Assembly: GCA_013398275.1 (NCBI GenBank) | Contig: VZSE01013530.1 | Span: 62,001 to 126,000 of the forward strand | Source of the DNA: Promerops cafer | Lineage: Eukaryota; Chordata; Aves; Passeriformes; Nectariniidae | Length of the DNA stretch: 64,000 nucleotides | Direction of reading: 5' to 3' | In this document: piece by piece, positions 23,901-35,920 of the stretch | Layout of the letters: each line of letters starts with the position of its first letter | Numbering within the stretch: the stretch's first letter is position 1 | Translations under genes and position numbers: made by a program | The notes under the pieces: model-generated | Told to the model about the DNA's origin: nothing | Seen by the model: the letters and a program-made list of their open reading frames with translations, nothing else | Databases searched by the model: none

Positions 23901-25131
23901 GAAAGGTGTGGAATTGAGATCGCAGCTAGACTCCCAAAATACATATTTCTTATATTAAAGAGTTTGGCTTGGCATTGGTGCCTTTCTTATGGACGGGGGG
24001 TGGTCGCTGTCCATCCATTGAGAGGATGTGATGTGATTTTTGAATGTGTTGATCAGTCAGAGAAGATGGAGGTGCTTACAGTAACAATGAATTTTAGCAC
24101 AATTGCTTCTTGAACTGTGATTCCTGAATCTTCCCAGGAGAGCCAAGTCCTTCTGACTCTGACTAATCCTGTGGAGAACGTCACACATGTCACATTGCTG
24201 GAGTGTGAGGAGGGAGACCCTGATAACATCAACAGCACTGCCAAGGTATTGATTGTACCCTCCTGCTGTGTAAGCCCAAGCCTCTTCCAGGGTTTTCCCA
24301 CCCCCATTTGTCGTTCCACAGGGCACACTTCCCATACGTCCTTCAACCCCTGCCATCTGTGCTGTATTTCCCTCCTTGGAGCTTAAATTACTGTCATCAA
24401 TGTAAACAGCAGCTCATGAAGTATTTTGAAATTGTGTCTGTTCATTGATATCCAAAATCCAAGGGAGAAATTTATTATTTCACTGGCAGGGGGTAATCAG
24501 ATGGTCCTGGAGCAGAGAAAGGTGAAGATGAATCACTTTTCTGTTAAACCACAGTGAAGCAGACCTCAGAAGAGGAGAGCCCTCTCCTGCTTGCTGTGTA
24601 GCTGGTGATCAGTGCTAAAAGGCTTCTTTCTGTCCCTGCTTTGTTTCAGGTGGCAGTTCCTCCCAAGGAGCTTATTCTGGCTGGCAAAGATGCTGCAGCA
24701 GAATATGATGAGCTGGCAGAGCCTCAAGATTTCCAGGATGACCCTGAGTGAGTGTCCTGTGGGGATCCTCTCCCTTAAAAACTTGGCTCTTTGAGTAACT
24801 CACTCTCTTCCTGTCTGTCTTCAGTGTGGTTTGAGTTCCTCTGAAAGCATTGTTCCTCTTCGAACAATGCTTGGAGAACTTGGCTGACCCAGTGTTCCTC
24901 TGTGTTCTGCCTTGCAGTGTTATTGCCTTTAGAAAAGCCAATAAAGTGGGAGTTTTCATCAAGGTCACCCCACAGAAAGAAGAGGGCGATGTGACCGTGA
25001 GTTTCAAGATGAAGCACGAGTTCAAAAACCTCACTGCTCCCATCCGGCCCAACGAGGATGGTGACCACACCTCTGAGGTGATCTGGCTCACCCACCACGT
25101 GGAGCTCAGCCTCGGCCCCGTGCTCCCGTAG
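14901..25131 (+). CDS. DCTN4: DCTN4 (dynactin p62), 467 aa with microexon or 460 aa without
   Basis: Subunit of the pointed-end complex of dynactin, the dynein cofactor for cargo transport along microtubules. Coding exons: 14901-15035, 16318-16388, 16803-16981, 17890-17933, 18682-18789, 19369-19389 (microexon), 20299-20372, 20719-20831, 22128-22237, 23190-23263, 23615-23669, 24138-24245, 24650-24747 and 24918-25131. They total 1404 nt in a single frame; 467 and 460 aa are the two human isoform lengths as I recall them. The N-terminal third is rich in paired cysteines (CRYC, CPSC, CANC, CPCC, CGFC), the zinc-binding RING-like part of p62. A further CRKC lies mid-protein. A lysine/arginine-rich coiled stretch follows exon 4, and the C-terminus ends VELSLGPVLP. 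The match to remembered human DCTN4 is near-continuous. The start sits in AAGATGG, a strong Kozak context. Confidence 0.97.
16126..16192. repeat. Near-perfect inverted repeat (hairpin), 31-bp arms with 5-nt loop, DCTN4 intron 1
   Basis: Left arm 16126-16156 and right arm 16162-16192 are reverse complements at 29 of 31 positions, separated by CATCT. The two mismatches are adjacent, at arm positions 6-7. The arms contain GGTATACAAAACC and end in TTAGCC/GGCTAA. No target-site duplication is evident on the flanks. See findings. Confidence 0.95.
19369..19389 (+). CDS. DCTN4: 21-nt alternatively used microexon of DCTN4 (QHTIHVV)
   Basis: CTCCACAG precedes and GTAAGTC follows a 21-nt block encoding QHTIHVV. 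It preserves frame and sits between the exon ending LAFS and the exon starting DKYG. Human DCTN4 has a matching seven-residue optional insert at this point, which explains its 460- and 467-residue isoforms. Confidence 0.9.
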
Positions 25132-27045
25132 CGGCTCCCAGCGCTTGCTCCCGACAGCTGGATGGACTGGCACCCTGAGAAAGCACCTGGTGAAAGGTTT
25201 TGCCAGAGCTCCTTTGTGATGTGTGGGTGTGCCACGGGCCCGGCCAGCTGCCAGGAGGGGCCTGAGGCTGCCGTGGTTTGGGCTGGTTTGTTCTCTCTCC
25301 CCTTGTCGTAGTGCCCACTAACCACCACTCCACTTCCCCTCACTGCCACAGGCTAGAGTAACTTGCAGCACCTGTTAGGGCACAGAAGAAGATCTCCCTC
25401 CAGTTTTGCACTGGATTTAGCTTTATCAACAGACAATTAGGGCTGAATTTGGATTTATCAGCAGAAAAGAACCCATACTAGTTTTTTCTCCATGTCAGCC
25501 CACAAACCTGATGTTACATACCCAATAATGAACAACTTCTCTTTCACACAGAGCAATGCCCTTCCCAGACAAACATTTCAAGGAGTGTCCCTGCATTCTG
25601 GCAAGTTACGGCCAGCAGCATGATCTTCTCTTTTGGTTTTCTGCTTCCTCATAGGATACCTCAACTGTGGGGGCTGGGCCATAAAGCCCTCCCCCTCTGG
25701 CATATGTAGCTTGCTTAGCCGAGGTGGCAGATGTTTTTTCACAAAGGAGTTGATCAGTTTGCCTTTAAACTTTAAACATAGTGTACTGTAGTGTTTGTGG
25801 ATCTGATTGGCAACCAAGCCTGCCGTCAGCCTGCTGCATCTCACCTGGATGTGGCAGCAGGATGTGCTGCAACCTGGGAATTCAGGTTCTGCTGCAGCTC
25901 TTGACTGAGGCAGGAATGCTCTGGAGAGGCAGAGATGCTCCCGAGAGGCTCCCTGGCAGACTTCTGCTCAATAAATGTTGTGTTGCTAGGGGTTGTAGCA
26001 ATGAGGGTATGAAACCTGGAGAGTTTAGTTCTGGTAGTTATAAAGCTGCAGCGGTGATTTGGGTTCATAATCTTTGTTTTTCCAGTTACGGCGGGTGGGA
26101 GGGAGGTGTAAAGGTGGAAACTCATTTTATGTTAAGTACACACACTGTACCAGAAGGTCATTTACCCAGGGTGTAATTTGGCTGCAGTCCAGGCTAAAAT
26201 GGGTGATTAAGAGCTGTGTATCCAGGAGACTGAATTACCAATAAGTGCATGGCTAGTGCAGGCAGGTGAGATGGCTCTTCCTGCAGAGCATTCCCACTTC
26301 AGACGTTGACCTTTGTTAAACATTTCTGAGGGGCTTTGACATGCTGCTGTGCTGGGAAAGGCTTGAATACCAGCCAGCCATGGCCGTGTCATGATGCTTG
26401 TGCCATGGCTCTGCCAGCCTGCGTCTGTGAATCCGCTGCGTGGAGGGGCAGGGAGGCTGCCTGCTCTCTGGGGGGTGGTGCAGCACCCCAAAACATCTCC
26501 CTCAGCGCAAGGAACCTGCCGTGGTGTGCTGGAGGGGCTCACACCTCACAGCCCTGGTCCTGCAGCAGGTCCCAAAGTGGCGAGGCATCACGTTTACAGC
26601 TCTGTGTAGGTGACACACAGATGTACAGCATGAGTCTGAGACTTGTAGTTAGTAGTTAATGTGTAGTGCTAGTGCCTGCTGCGGCTTTCCCCATCCAGAT
26701 GACAAAGCACTTCACCTCTGGCCCCAGCTTCTCCTGTTCAGTAGCCAGAACAGCTGCTGCACTTGCAACACGACCACGGAAAGGCCTCCCCGGACCCAAG
26801 GCTTGAACTGTGCCTGGGGCTGGGGTTTGCTGCAGGCAACGTGACCTGCGCCCTTCTCACTGAGAACAAAAGGTGCATTGGGCTGTGGCGTTCTGAGCAC
26901 TCTGATGAGCTCGGCGAGCTGTTCTCCCCTCCCTGCAGGTGCTGTAGACGATAGGAAAGGTGTAGGCGTGTCCCTGCCTCTGCCCCTGCTGCCCGACAGG
27001 CGCCTGTTGCCTTATGCTTGACGTCGTGTAGTGACCTTCAATAAA
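25132..27045 (+). other. DCTN4: DCTN4 3'UTR with two AATAAA signals (25970-25975 and 27040-27045)
   Basis: Noncoding sequence after the DCTN4 stop. A proximal AATAAA at 25970-25975 gives a UTR of about 0.85 kb and a distal one at 27040-27045 about 1.9 kb. The distal signal is only about 290 bp from the RBM22 start codon. Mammalian DCTN4 has a long 3'UTR, so both could be used. No other gene is visible in this stretch. Confidence 0.7.
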
Positions 27046-27159
27046 ACACACGTGGCTCTCGGATTCTTTGCGCTGGCTCTTATTCCGAAACAATCATTAT
27101 TTAAACAGAACAAAAGGCGGAGCTCCCCCGCCTATTCCCAATGGTCTCGTCCCCGTGCT

Positions 27160-27334
27160 CCCCCACTCTCGTTGCCCGTGGTCTCGCCCGTTGAGCTGTG
27201 CCTGGAGCGCCCCCTGCGGCCGGGGCTGTGACGCTGTGACGCCACCGCTACTTCAGCCCGCCTTTTCCGTCACGGCGCTGGTGGAAGTGGCGTCACTTCC
27301 GGCCGCCGCCTGCCGGCAGCGGAGCGGAGCCGCC
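27160..27334 (+). promoter_or_regulatory. RBM22: RBM22 CpG-island promoter with ETS-type and TGACGC motifs
   Basis: GC-rich, TATA-less. Tandem TGACGC half-CREs lie at about 27228-27243. A CACTTCCGG ETS/GABP-type site is at 27294-27302, about 35 bp before the start codon. This arrangement is common for housekeeping genes. The island continues into intron 1 to about 27760. Confidence 0.65.
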
Positions 27335-30300
27335 ATGTCCACATCGCTGGGCTCTAACACCTACAACCGGCAGAACTGGGAGGATGCGGTGAGCAGGGGC
27401 GGCCGCGAAGGGCCGGGACAAGCGGGAGAGCCGGGAAGAGCGGGCCTGGGCCGGCGGGGCCCTGCTCCGCCGCGGGAGCGTGTGGGGCGGCAAGGCCGCG
27501 AGGCGAGAGGAGTGCGGGGAGGCGGCCCCGGGGCTGGGAGCTTCCCTGGGGACCCGCTGCCTTCCCTGGGGACCCGGCACCTGTCCTGGGGAAGCGCCTT
27601 TTGCCCTGAGGGCCCGCCACCTGCGGCTGAGCCTCCCAGGAGGGTTCTGCCGCGGTTCCCGGCCCTGCTAACGGCGCCAAGGGAACCCGAGCTGCCCCGC
27701 CGCTCCTTCCCCTGCGCCGCGGTTCAGGGGCCGTAGCAGCTGGGAGCCCCTCCTGGCGCTGCGGGGGCTGAGCTGGGCCCCTCGTGTGCCCATGGCCCCG
27801 TCCCTTCGAGCTGAAGCCTCTCCCGAGTGGGCCCAGTGCAGACAATCGCTGCTGAGGGATAACGGGGGCGGTGTCACCTGCTGCAGTCCAGGCACTGACA
27901 GGTTCAGATCTCAGGAATATGTTTTTTATTTGGTTATTCTAAGTTTTACTCCAAGCTACAATAGTCAGCAGATTATCATTCCGTAATAATTTGGGCCTGG
28001 GTCGTGGCTTGCAGCTCTCCTGGTGTCTCTGAATCCATTTGCATCTTTTAATCTGTCTGATGAGTTAAACTAGATCATTTTTCAGAGTGTGTGTTGAATG
28101 CTGTTGTGATGGCAGAGCTTGTTACAAATTCCTGATTTTCTTCTTGCTCGATTCAGGACTTCCCTATCTTGTGCCAGACATGTCTTGGAGAAAATCCCTA
28201 TATTCGGATGGTATGTGCCTGTTGGACCCTGCGGTCCTTCCCTCTCTCTGTGGTGGCCCTAAAACTGTGGGTTTGGGGACTCAAATAGGACTGGGTACAG
28301 GAGGAGATGCTGAAGTGAATGCACACTCCTGAACAGCTGGCTCTGTGCAATAGGATCTGGTTCCAGCTGTTGTTGGTGTGTAATATCAGAGTTAGGGGTG
28401 TGATTTAAGAACAAATCAATCAGAAAGGAGAGGAAGATGACACAGTCCAGTATCTGGAGGGCAGAAAATAGTAGAAAATGAAATTTTAGTGTTGGCAAGC
28501 TCCAATATGGAGAGCTGTGCACTGCTTAAATTCTTATTAGTGCAATTTCTAAAATGTGACAAACATGCACCTCTAAAATTAAGTTAAAGGTGACTTGTGA
28601 AGGTAGTTTAAGTTCCTGTTTGTTTCCCTTGATTTGCTCTGTGCAGGGTGAGTCAGTCCATGTTCTGTTGCTTTTCTCTGCCTGGCCGGGTTGCCTATGA
28701 CCTGCACTGACATTATCTCCTTCACATTCATGTTCCACAAAATTTGCTGAGAGAGGTTGGGTTGTTCTTATGAAACATAACCCTAATGCTGCTATAGGGG
28801 ATATTTCAAAACCTGTTTGTTTCCATGGGCTTATTTCATGTAACATCAGCTTTCCTTAAAAAGAGCTGTTAATGCTCCGTTTCATTCCCACCTTTCATCA
28901 GTGCAGGAGGTGGGACTTAAAGTACTCTGTTATTAATGAAAGTTTCTAAACCAAAAGTGTACTGAGAGTATTTAGGATTTATATTTTTTGTTCTGTTGAC
29001 TTTCCAAGGTGTAAGCCAAATACACAGGGGTGAGTCAGTCTAGGTGCAGCATAATTATGAAAAAACCTGCTGTGTTATAACATCAATGATATGTTTCATA
29101 TTTTATGTTGAATTGGTGATATTTCATGTTTTCTTTTTTTTTTTTTATATTTCAGACCAAAGAAAAATATGGAAAAGAATGCAAGGTACATTTGTGTGTT
29201 TTGAAGAAAGAATGTCAAAATAGGTGCACATCTAGGAATAATCAATTTTAACGATTGAAAACCTGTCAGCTTCAGAAGAGTGCTTATCTGGGTTAACTTA
29301 AAATGTTTATGTAACTACATAAATTTTTAGGTCAGTCTACTGTGCTTGTGAGACAGTCAGCTGGTCCTAAAATAGTAAAATTATTGAGCAAATCCTGAGT
29401 CTGTCTAAACAAATCTTCATGTTTATCAGAATGAAGTTTTGTAAATACTGTTGTACTATATTTGAAGTTATTGCAGTATTTTAAATGATTCACGTTTTCT
29501 TCTGCAAGTTTCTTGTTTTTACTGAGAAGTGCAAAATACCTGGAGTTTGGGTGCCATTCATGGCTATTTGGTGATTTGTGTTGAGTGTCCAAGAAATAAG
29601 CCACAATTATTTCCAAGACCAAGAAATACCAATGTTGCCTGGACTGAGGGAAATTAAAGGAGGTTTTTGCTCTTTTATCAGTTTTCATCTGAGGTAGATA
29701 AAAGGTATGATTTGGAGTCTGATTGAGGTTGTATTATGTACTCAAGCTGTACCTGCAGAGGAAGCAAATGCATCATTCCATGAGATAACAGGGAGCACCA
29801 CTCTTCTGCACCAAAGCTCTCATAACCTCTCCTGGGTTGCTGCTGTGCTGGTGCCTCATGTACCCATCATTGTAATTCATCTCTAGAAGCTCCACACTGA
29901 CATCACTGGAGTCAAAGAGAATTTATATATCTTTGAGTAGATCTGCACTTGGGCTATTGCAATAAATAAAAAGAAAAACGGTAACAAAAATATGAACAAA
30001 ATGTTCAAATATGAACAACTTCCCTAAAACAAATATGAACAACTTCCCTAAAACTTCTTCCTGTCAAAATAAAACCCCAAATAGAAGCAAATATTTCCTG
30101 AACTCTGAGTGTTAGCTCTAGGACAAAGAAGTTGTATTTATGGTTTGAAGAGGCCAGATGAGTTTGGAGTTTGTTTCCATGCAAGAAGCAGAACGGTGGC
30201 TCTGTGCAGGGTGAACCAAGTGCCACCTTTCTGTCCCAGATTTGTGCCAGGCCGTTCACGGTGTTCCGCTGGTGCCCCGGGGTGCGGATGCGCTTCAAGA

Positions 30301-33300
30301 AGACAGAAGTGTGCCAGACCTGCAGCAAGCTGAAGAACGTCTGTCAGACCTGCCTGCTTGACCTGGAATATGGTGTGTACCCAAAAACCTCATCCAAGAC
30401 AAGGAGCTGCCCTCTGAAATGGGAGTTGGTGAAATCACTTTAAGTGTGTGCACGTAATTGGCACGGGACAGTCTTTGAGAGGGACAGGTCTTGGTGGTCG
30501 TGTCTCTTCAGAGGTTCAAGGGCAGAGTGGTTTCCCTGAGCAGCAGATGATTTACCTCTGGTCACTGCAGGTGGCAGAGATCACTGTTTCTGCTCTTTCA
30601 GCTTATTCCTCATATGGATTGGTTGGGGTTCTTTGTTTCATTTTAGGTTTGCCTATCCAAGTCCGGGATGCAGGACTCTCCCTTAAGGATGAAATGCCTA
30701 AATCTGACGTCAACAAAGAGTACTACACCCAGAACATGGAGCGAGAGGTTAGTGTAGCCAGCCATGATCATGCTTTTTGTGTGGCTGTGTGTGGGGAGGA
30801 AAGGGCAGCAATGACCTAGCTTCTCTTAAAACCACTTCCTTTCTCTGGTTCTGTGCATTAGTGTTCAGTGCTGATATACACATCATTATTTCTGTTCTAC
30901 CTGTTTTAGATAGCCAATTCTGATGGCACTAGACCAGTTGGTGCACTAGGAAAAGCTACTTCTACCAGTGACATGCTGCTGAAGCTGGCTCGAACCACTC
31001 CGTACTACAAACGCAACCGTCCTCACATCTGTTCCTTCTGGGTAAAAGGAGAGTGCAAGCGAGGAGAGGAGTGTCCCTACAGGTACAGACACAGCTTGGA
31101 CAGTCCATCTGTTCACCACGGTCAGATGCAGCTTCCCTTGGAGATGCTGCAGTGTGCAGGAGACACTACAGTGATTGGGGTCAGGGCAAAACTTGCATCC
31201 AGTGTCAGCAAATGAATCTCTGTGGTGACAAGTTGGTTTGTGAGAAGTTGGCTGTGTCCTTTGCCAAAGCAGTGACTGCAGCTCTCCTCTTGTGTAGTGA
31301 ATTTTTCCTCTTTGTGGCATCAGTCCCCTCAAGCAGAGATCTTTGTATTTGAACAAGAGGCTGTTTCAAACCCAGCTCTTGTGTTTTGTAGTGCTGAGTG
31401 TTGAGCTGTCAGAAGAGCCATTCATTCAGAACTTGACGTAGTCCTGGCTGCAGTTGAAGTTTTCAGGGCTTTGTTCCATTTTTCCATGTTTATGTGGACA
31501 GGGTTAAGGATATAATTGACCTGAGGGCTCGAGAAGGGAAACTGGCAGCTGCAGTCATTTTAATCCATTCAGTCATCCCTGATGTCATAAAATGCTTTGT
31601 TTGCTGAACCTTAGACATGAGAAACCTACAGATCCAGATGATCCTCTGGCTGACCAGAACATCAAAGATCGTTACTATGGAATTAATGATCCTGTGGCTG
31701 ACAAACTTCTGAAACGAGCATCAACCATGCCTCGTCTAGATCCTCCTGAAGACAAGACTATTACTACGCTGTATGTTGGAGGGCTTGGAGATACCATCAC
31801 TGAATCAGATCTCAGGTGTGTTGGTGACTTTGTATTGCCCTTGCCTTTTTGTTTGACATTTTGATAATGGCTCTTCAAGTGAGGAACAAAAATAAATCTG
31901 GCTTTCAATTTTTTTTTAATGGGGAACTGGTTGGTGGGCAAGTGCAGAGGAGTGCCAGCTTGTTGGAGAACAAACAGGCACATTTCAAATGCTTTGATTA
32001 AAATTTATCTCTTTAAAGATGAGTCATCCCTTTGAGCTGTTGTGGATGCTGTGTAACCCTTTTTACAAGGAGGTCCTGTATTCTCTAGCTGGCTACTGAG
32101 AGAAGCTGCTGCAGAGCTTTTATTGCTCCATAATTGCACGGAGGGCTAATTATGATTAACTGATTGTTTATTGATTTCTAATGATTAGTTTGAACAGGGG
32201 ATGGAGAAGAGAAAGTTCCTGAGCATACCTATTTCACCTGCCCTATACTGTGTGACTAGGAGGAGTGTGGTACCATCATAATTTTTTTTGTCCCATACAG
32301 AAATCACTTCTACCAGTTTGGGGAGATCCGGACGATAACGGTGGTGCAGAGGCAGCAATGTGCTTTCATCCAGTTTGCCACCAGACAGGCTGCAGAGGTG
32401 GCTGCTGAGAAATCCTTCAACAAGCTCATTGTCAACGGCCGCAGGCTCAACGTCAAATGGGGAAGGTGAGTGAGGGGGGAGGAAGCCTGGAGGATTTGCA
32501 AGGTTCTTCTCTCAGTTTACAGTCTTGATCAGCAGGATTGGCTATTATGCAGAAGTAGATACCTGTTTGGTAAATAGTTGGGGTCCTCTTGTGTTTTGGT
32601 TTTCTTTTTACAGTGGGATCTGGCTTGGAGATGACACCAGGAGCGTGAGGGATTTCTTGGTTGAGGATTATGGATGAGTTTCAGTAGCTTTGCTCCTAGA
32701 CCATCTCCTGTAAACACTGGTTGCAAACTCGGTACCATCTGTCTGATGTTCTGTCAGTTTTTCATCTTTAGCCTGAAGAAATGGATCTGGAATAGATAAT
32801 GTGAAGCCACTGTGGTGTAAATATCTCCTTATCCTGCTTTTCTCATCCTTGTTCTCAAACTTTTGTCTGTTTTTCAGGTCCCAGGCAGCAAGAGGAAAAG
32901 AAAAGGACAAGGAAGGCACTACAGAATCGGGGATAAAGCTGGAGCCAGTTCCAGGACTTCCTGGAGGTAAGGGAGTTGTATTCATCTCTGAAACACTTAA
33001 TGCTGACCCACTTGCATGAGCAAGGCTGCTGTTAAACTTCTGGGAGCAATGACAGTTCAGGATGGTAGAGGCAGTGGTGAGCCCAGAGCAGTTACAGTAG
33101 GTTTGCAGCAGATCCAGCTGGATGGGAGATGAGCTTTGTCTAGGAGCAAATCCTTGATGAAAAGAGAGCTCTTTATGTGATGAGTGAAAAGGTAAAGCTG
33201 AATTCAACTTACTTAGGTCAGAGAAACTGGCAACCCCCACTTTTTTTTCTTATTCCACCGAGTGTTGTATGATGGACAAAGCAAAGCTGGTTTCAGATGA

Positions 33301-34410
33301 GGGACGTTGGTGACTGGGGTTTCAGGGCTTCTCACTCCAGTTCATACATGCAATAGTAGCAGCAGTTTGCCCTTGTTGAAAGCATGGGTTGTGCTCCATC
33401 TCTGAAGGCAGACACCTGTGCTTGTCTTGCCTGAGAGTACATAACCACATGTACTTTTTCTGCAGCCCTCCCCCCTCCTCCAGCTGCAGAAGAGGAGGCT
33501 TCTGCAAATTACTTCAATCTACCTCCAAGTGGCCCTTCAGCCGTGGTGAACATTGCCCTGCCACCTCCTCCTGGCATCGCTCCACCGCCGCCTCCAGGTA
33601 CCTGTGTTTCCCCCTCAAGTGGGGGTGTGAAATTCAGTGTTAGACGGTCTCTTCCTCCTTGCCAGGCCACGCTGCAGCACTGATGCATGCCCTGAGCTGA
33701 TTTTCCTCATCCCTGATCACACAGTGTAAACGGATGATCTAAAATGAGCTGTCAGCACAGTTTAATTAAACTGAGCTGCCTGTTGTGGTTGGTATTTGCT
33801 TGCAAATTCCCAGGCATCTTGGAGATCCCTGTTACTGGTACTAAGACCTACTCAGTGCTTTTGCTGGCTGTGTAAATGCCACATTAACCCGAACTTCAAA
33901 GGGTAATTTTGCAGCTGTTTGAATGCCAGCATGTCCTTGGCTCTCTGTATATCTATCCAGAGATGCTTTTTTTTAATGGAATTTCAGGCTCTTGTAGATG
34001 TATTTGCTCTGCTCTGTGGTTGACTAGAAAACACTTAGATGAGTATTACAGACACCTGCCCAGTCCCCCCACCAGCTTTTATTTGAAAGGATGTGTGTTG
34101 GGTAGGGATTGGCCCTAGTTGTACTGAAAAGAGGGGCAGGAGTTTGGGGAGATGGGAGATGTGCACATTTGTGAGGCACAGCTCTCAGCCAGCTGTGGTG
34201 TCAGTACTTTGAAGCAACAGTACACACACATCAGGTTTTCTGTTGCTTTGCCTGAAGCTGCCAACTTTTGTTTCTGCAGGTTTCGGACCACACATGTTCC
34301 ACGCCATGGGGCCCCCACCTCCCTTCATGAGAGCCCCAGGCCCCATCCACTACCCATCCCAGGATCCCCAGAGGATGGGTGCCCACGCAGGAAAGCACAG
34401 CAGCCCCTAG
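27335..34410 (+). CDS. RBM22: RBM22 (Cwc2-type), spliceosomal RNA-binding protein, 420 aa
   Basis: RBM22 is a component of the activated spliceosome. It contacts U6 snRNA and the intron and helps shape the catalytic centre. Coding exons: 27335-27388, 28157-28210, 29156-29185, 30240-30372, 30647-30747, 30910-31082, 31615-31815, 32301-32465, 32878-32966, 33466-33597 and 34280-34410. They total 1263 nt, giving 420 aa, the remembered human length. In order: an N-terminal cysteine-rich zinc region (CQTC, CARPF, CQTC, VCQTC); a CCCH finger at about 160-186 ([19 protein letters not shown]); an RRM at about 232-305 with RNP2 LYVGGL and RNP1 CAFIQFA; and a Pro-rich tail ([25 protein letters not shown]) ending HAGKHSSP. 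Similarity to the human protein is almost complete. Exon 3 is only 30 nt. Confidence 0.98.
30006..30053. repeat. 24-bp perfect tandem duplication in RBM22 intron 3
   Basis: The unit beginning caaatatgaacaacttccct occurs twice with no spacer (30006-30029 and 30030-30053). The copies are identical, so the duplication is recent or an assembly matter. It lies about 190 bp upstream of exon 4. Confidence 0.95.
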
Positions 34411-34720
34411 CACGTCCTGCCACCCTCATCCTTGAAGTAAATGTTATTTTCTAGTTACCATGGTAGCACCATATGTTGAGCTGTGGGTGAGCCAGAGACG
34501 CCTTATCTCCCTGCTTGCAGCCACAGGGCAAGCTGAGCTCCATGTCTCCACTTATAATCGGGTTCTTGATACGTCCCAGGTCTTTCTATTAGTGTGGGGG
34601 GTGGGTGGGGGACAGAAGGGCTGTCAGGGGTCTGTGGGTCTGGGGTACCAGATTACAGTGCTATCTGTGTATCCCATTGGCACACTTTTGAAATAAACTT
34701 CTGGAAAACAAAACCAAACC
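34411..34720 (+). other. RBM22: RBM22 3'UTR with AATAAA at 34692-34697
   Basis: The only AATAAA after the stop codon, in the context gaAATAAActtctgg, gives a short 3'UTR of about 300 nt. Confidence 0.8.
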
Positions 34721-35920
34721 CTTTTAAAGCCCTTTTGATATCTTTAGTTGGAATGTTATGGACTGTTAAAATGTAACCAGAGACTCTTCTCTCTCAGGTA
34801 ACTAATGATGTATTATTCTAATGAGGTATTAAACTAGGACTTAGTAAGAGTTGAAAAGCGAGTTCATCAGACCTGCAAAACCCATGGCTTGGCCTTACCA
34901 CTACACAGAGTTTTCCTCCCTCCTTTTTCCTGACTTCTTGATTAAAACAAGACAAGAAAACAAAGCCTTTTTAAGTGCATCACTTCTAATCCAGTGCATC
35001 CTGAGCAAGACAAGTTCTGGGTCAAGCAAGCAGCCCCCAGGCAGTGTGGGCATGATGTGGAGTGACAGGTCAGCAGTTGCTGATTTAGCCAGGTGACAGC
35101 CCCTTTGGCCCCAGAGCCTGGGCTTGTGCTGCAGGGCAGGGCAGCTGCAGGGCAGGGCAGGATGCAGTTGCAACTGCTCTTGGGGAGATCTGGGGCTCTC
35201 AAACCTGTGAAATAGCATCCCCTTAAGCTCTGACGTGGGTCCCACTTCATCTTGCTTTGATAAGATGTGAAACTTTTCTTTCTGTGCTCCAAGTGTAGTG
35301 ATGGCCTCGGACCAACTGCATCCTACCTGGAGCCTGCAGCTGAGCAAGGTCTGTGGACACATGGCTGGAGGATTTTAGTTTTATCTCCATATTAGCTGCT
35401 TTCATGGAAGAGATCTGTGAATGTCTTCATAACAGGATGGGGCCTGTTCTGAAGCTTCATTTGCTTGTTTTTTAAAAAGTACATAAAATTATTTGAATTT
35501 TTCAACACCGTGCTTTGACCCAGCTTCCTGGAGCAGTGTCTGAGGACTTGGTCTGATTTTTATGTGACTGCTACTACAGCCAAGATCCTACATGGGCAAG
35601 GACAGGCACGTCCACTTTTAGCTTCACGTGCTGTCCTGTACAGTGCCACTGGGTCCCATCATAGTGCCAGCCCTGCCAGGCTGTCAGAGGAGGGCACCAC
35701 GGGCTGGCTTTCTCTGGAGAAGGAGCTGGGTTTGGGTGTGGGTAATTAGTTGCACTTTTGTCCGGGGAGAGCTGTCCCAGGGTGGAGTTGTGCAGCAGAG
35801 GCTGCGGGTGGATGGGAGAGGGCTGTGGCATTGGCCACTGCTCTGGCCCAGAGTGGCCATAGCCAGGACCTGTGAGTGCTGTGACAGATTTGGAATGCAG
35901 GAGGCTTCACATCATCCTAA
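34721..35920. other. Intergenic spacer between convergent RBM22 and MYOZ3 tails
   Basis: No coding signal. A 17-bp GCTGCAGGGCAGGGCAG direct repeat occurs twice at about 35129-35162. Otherwise unremarkable. Confidence 0.55.
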
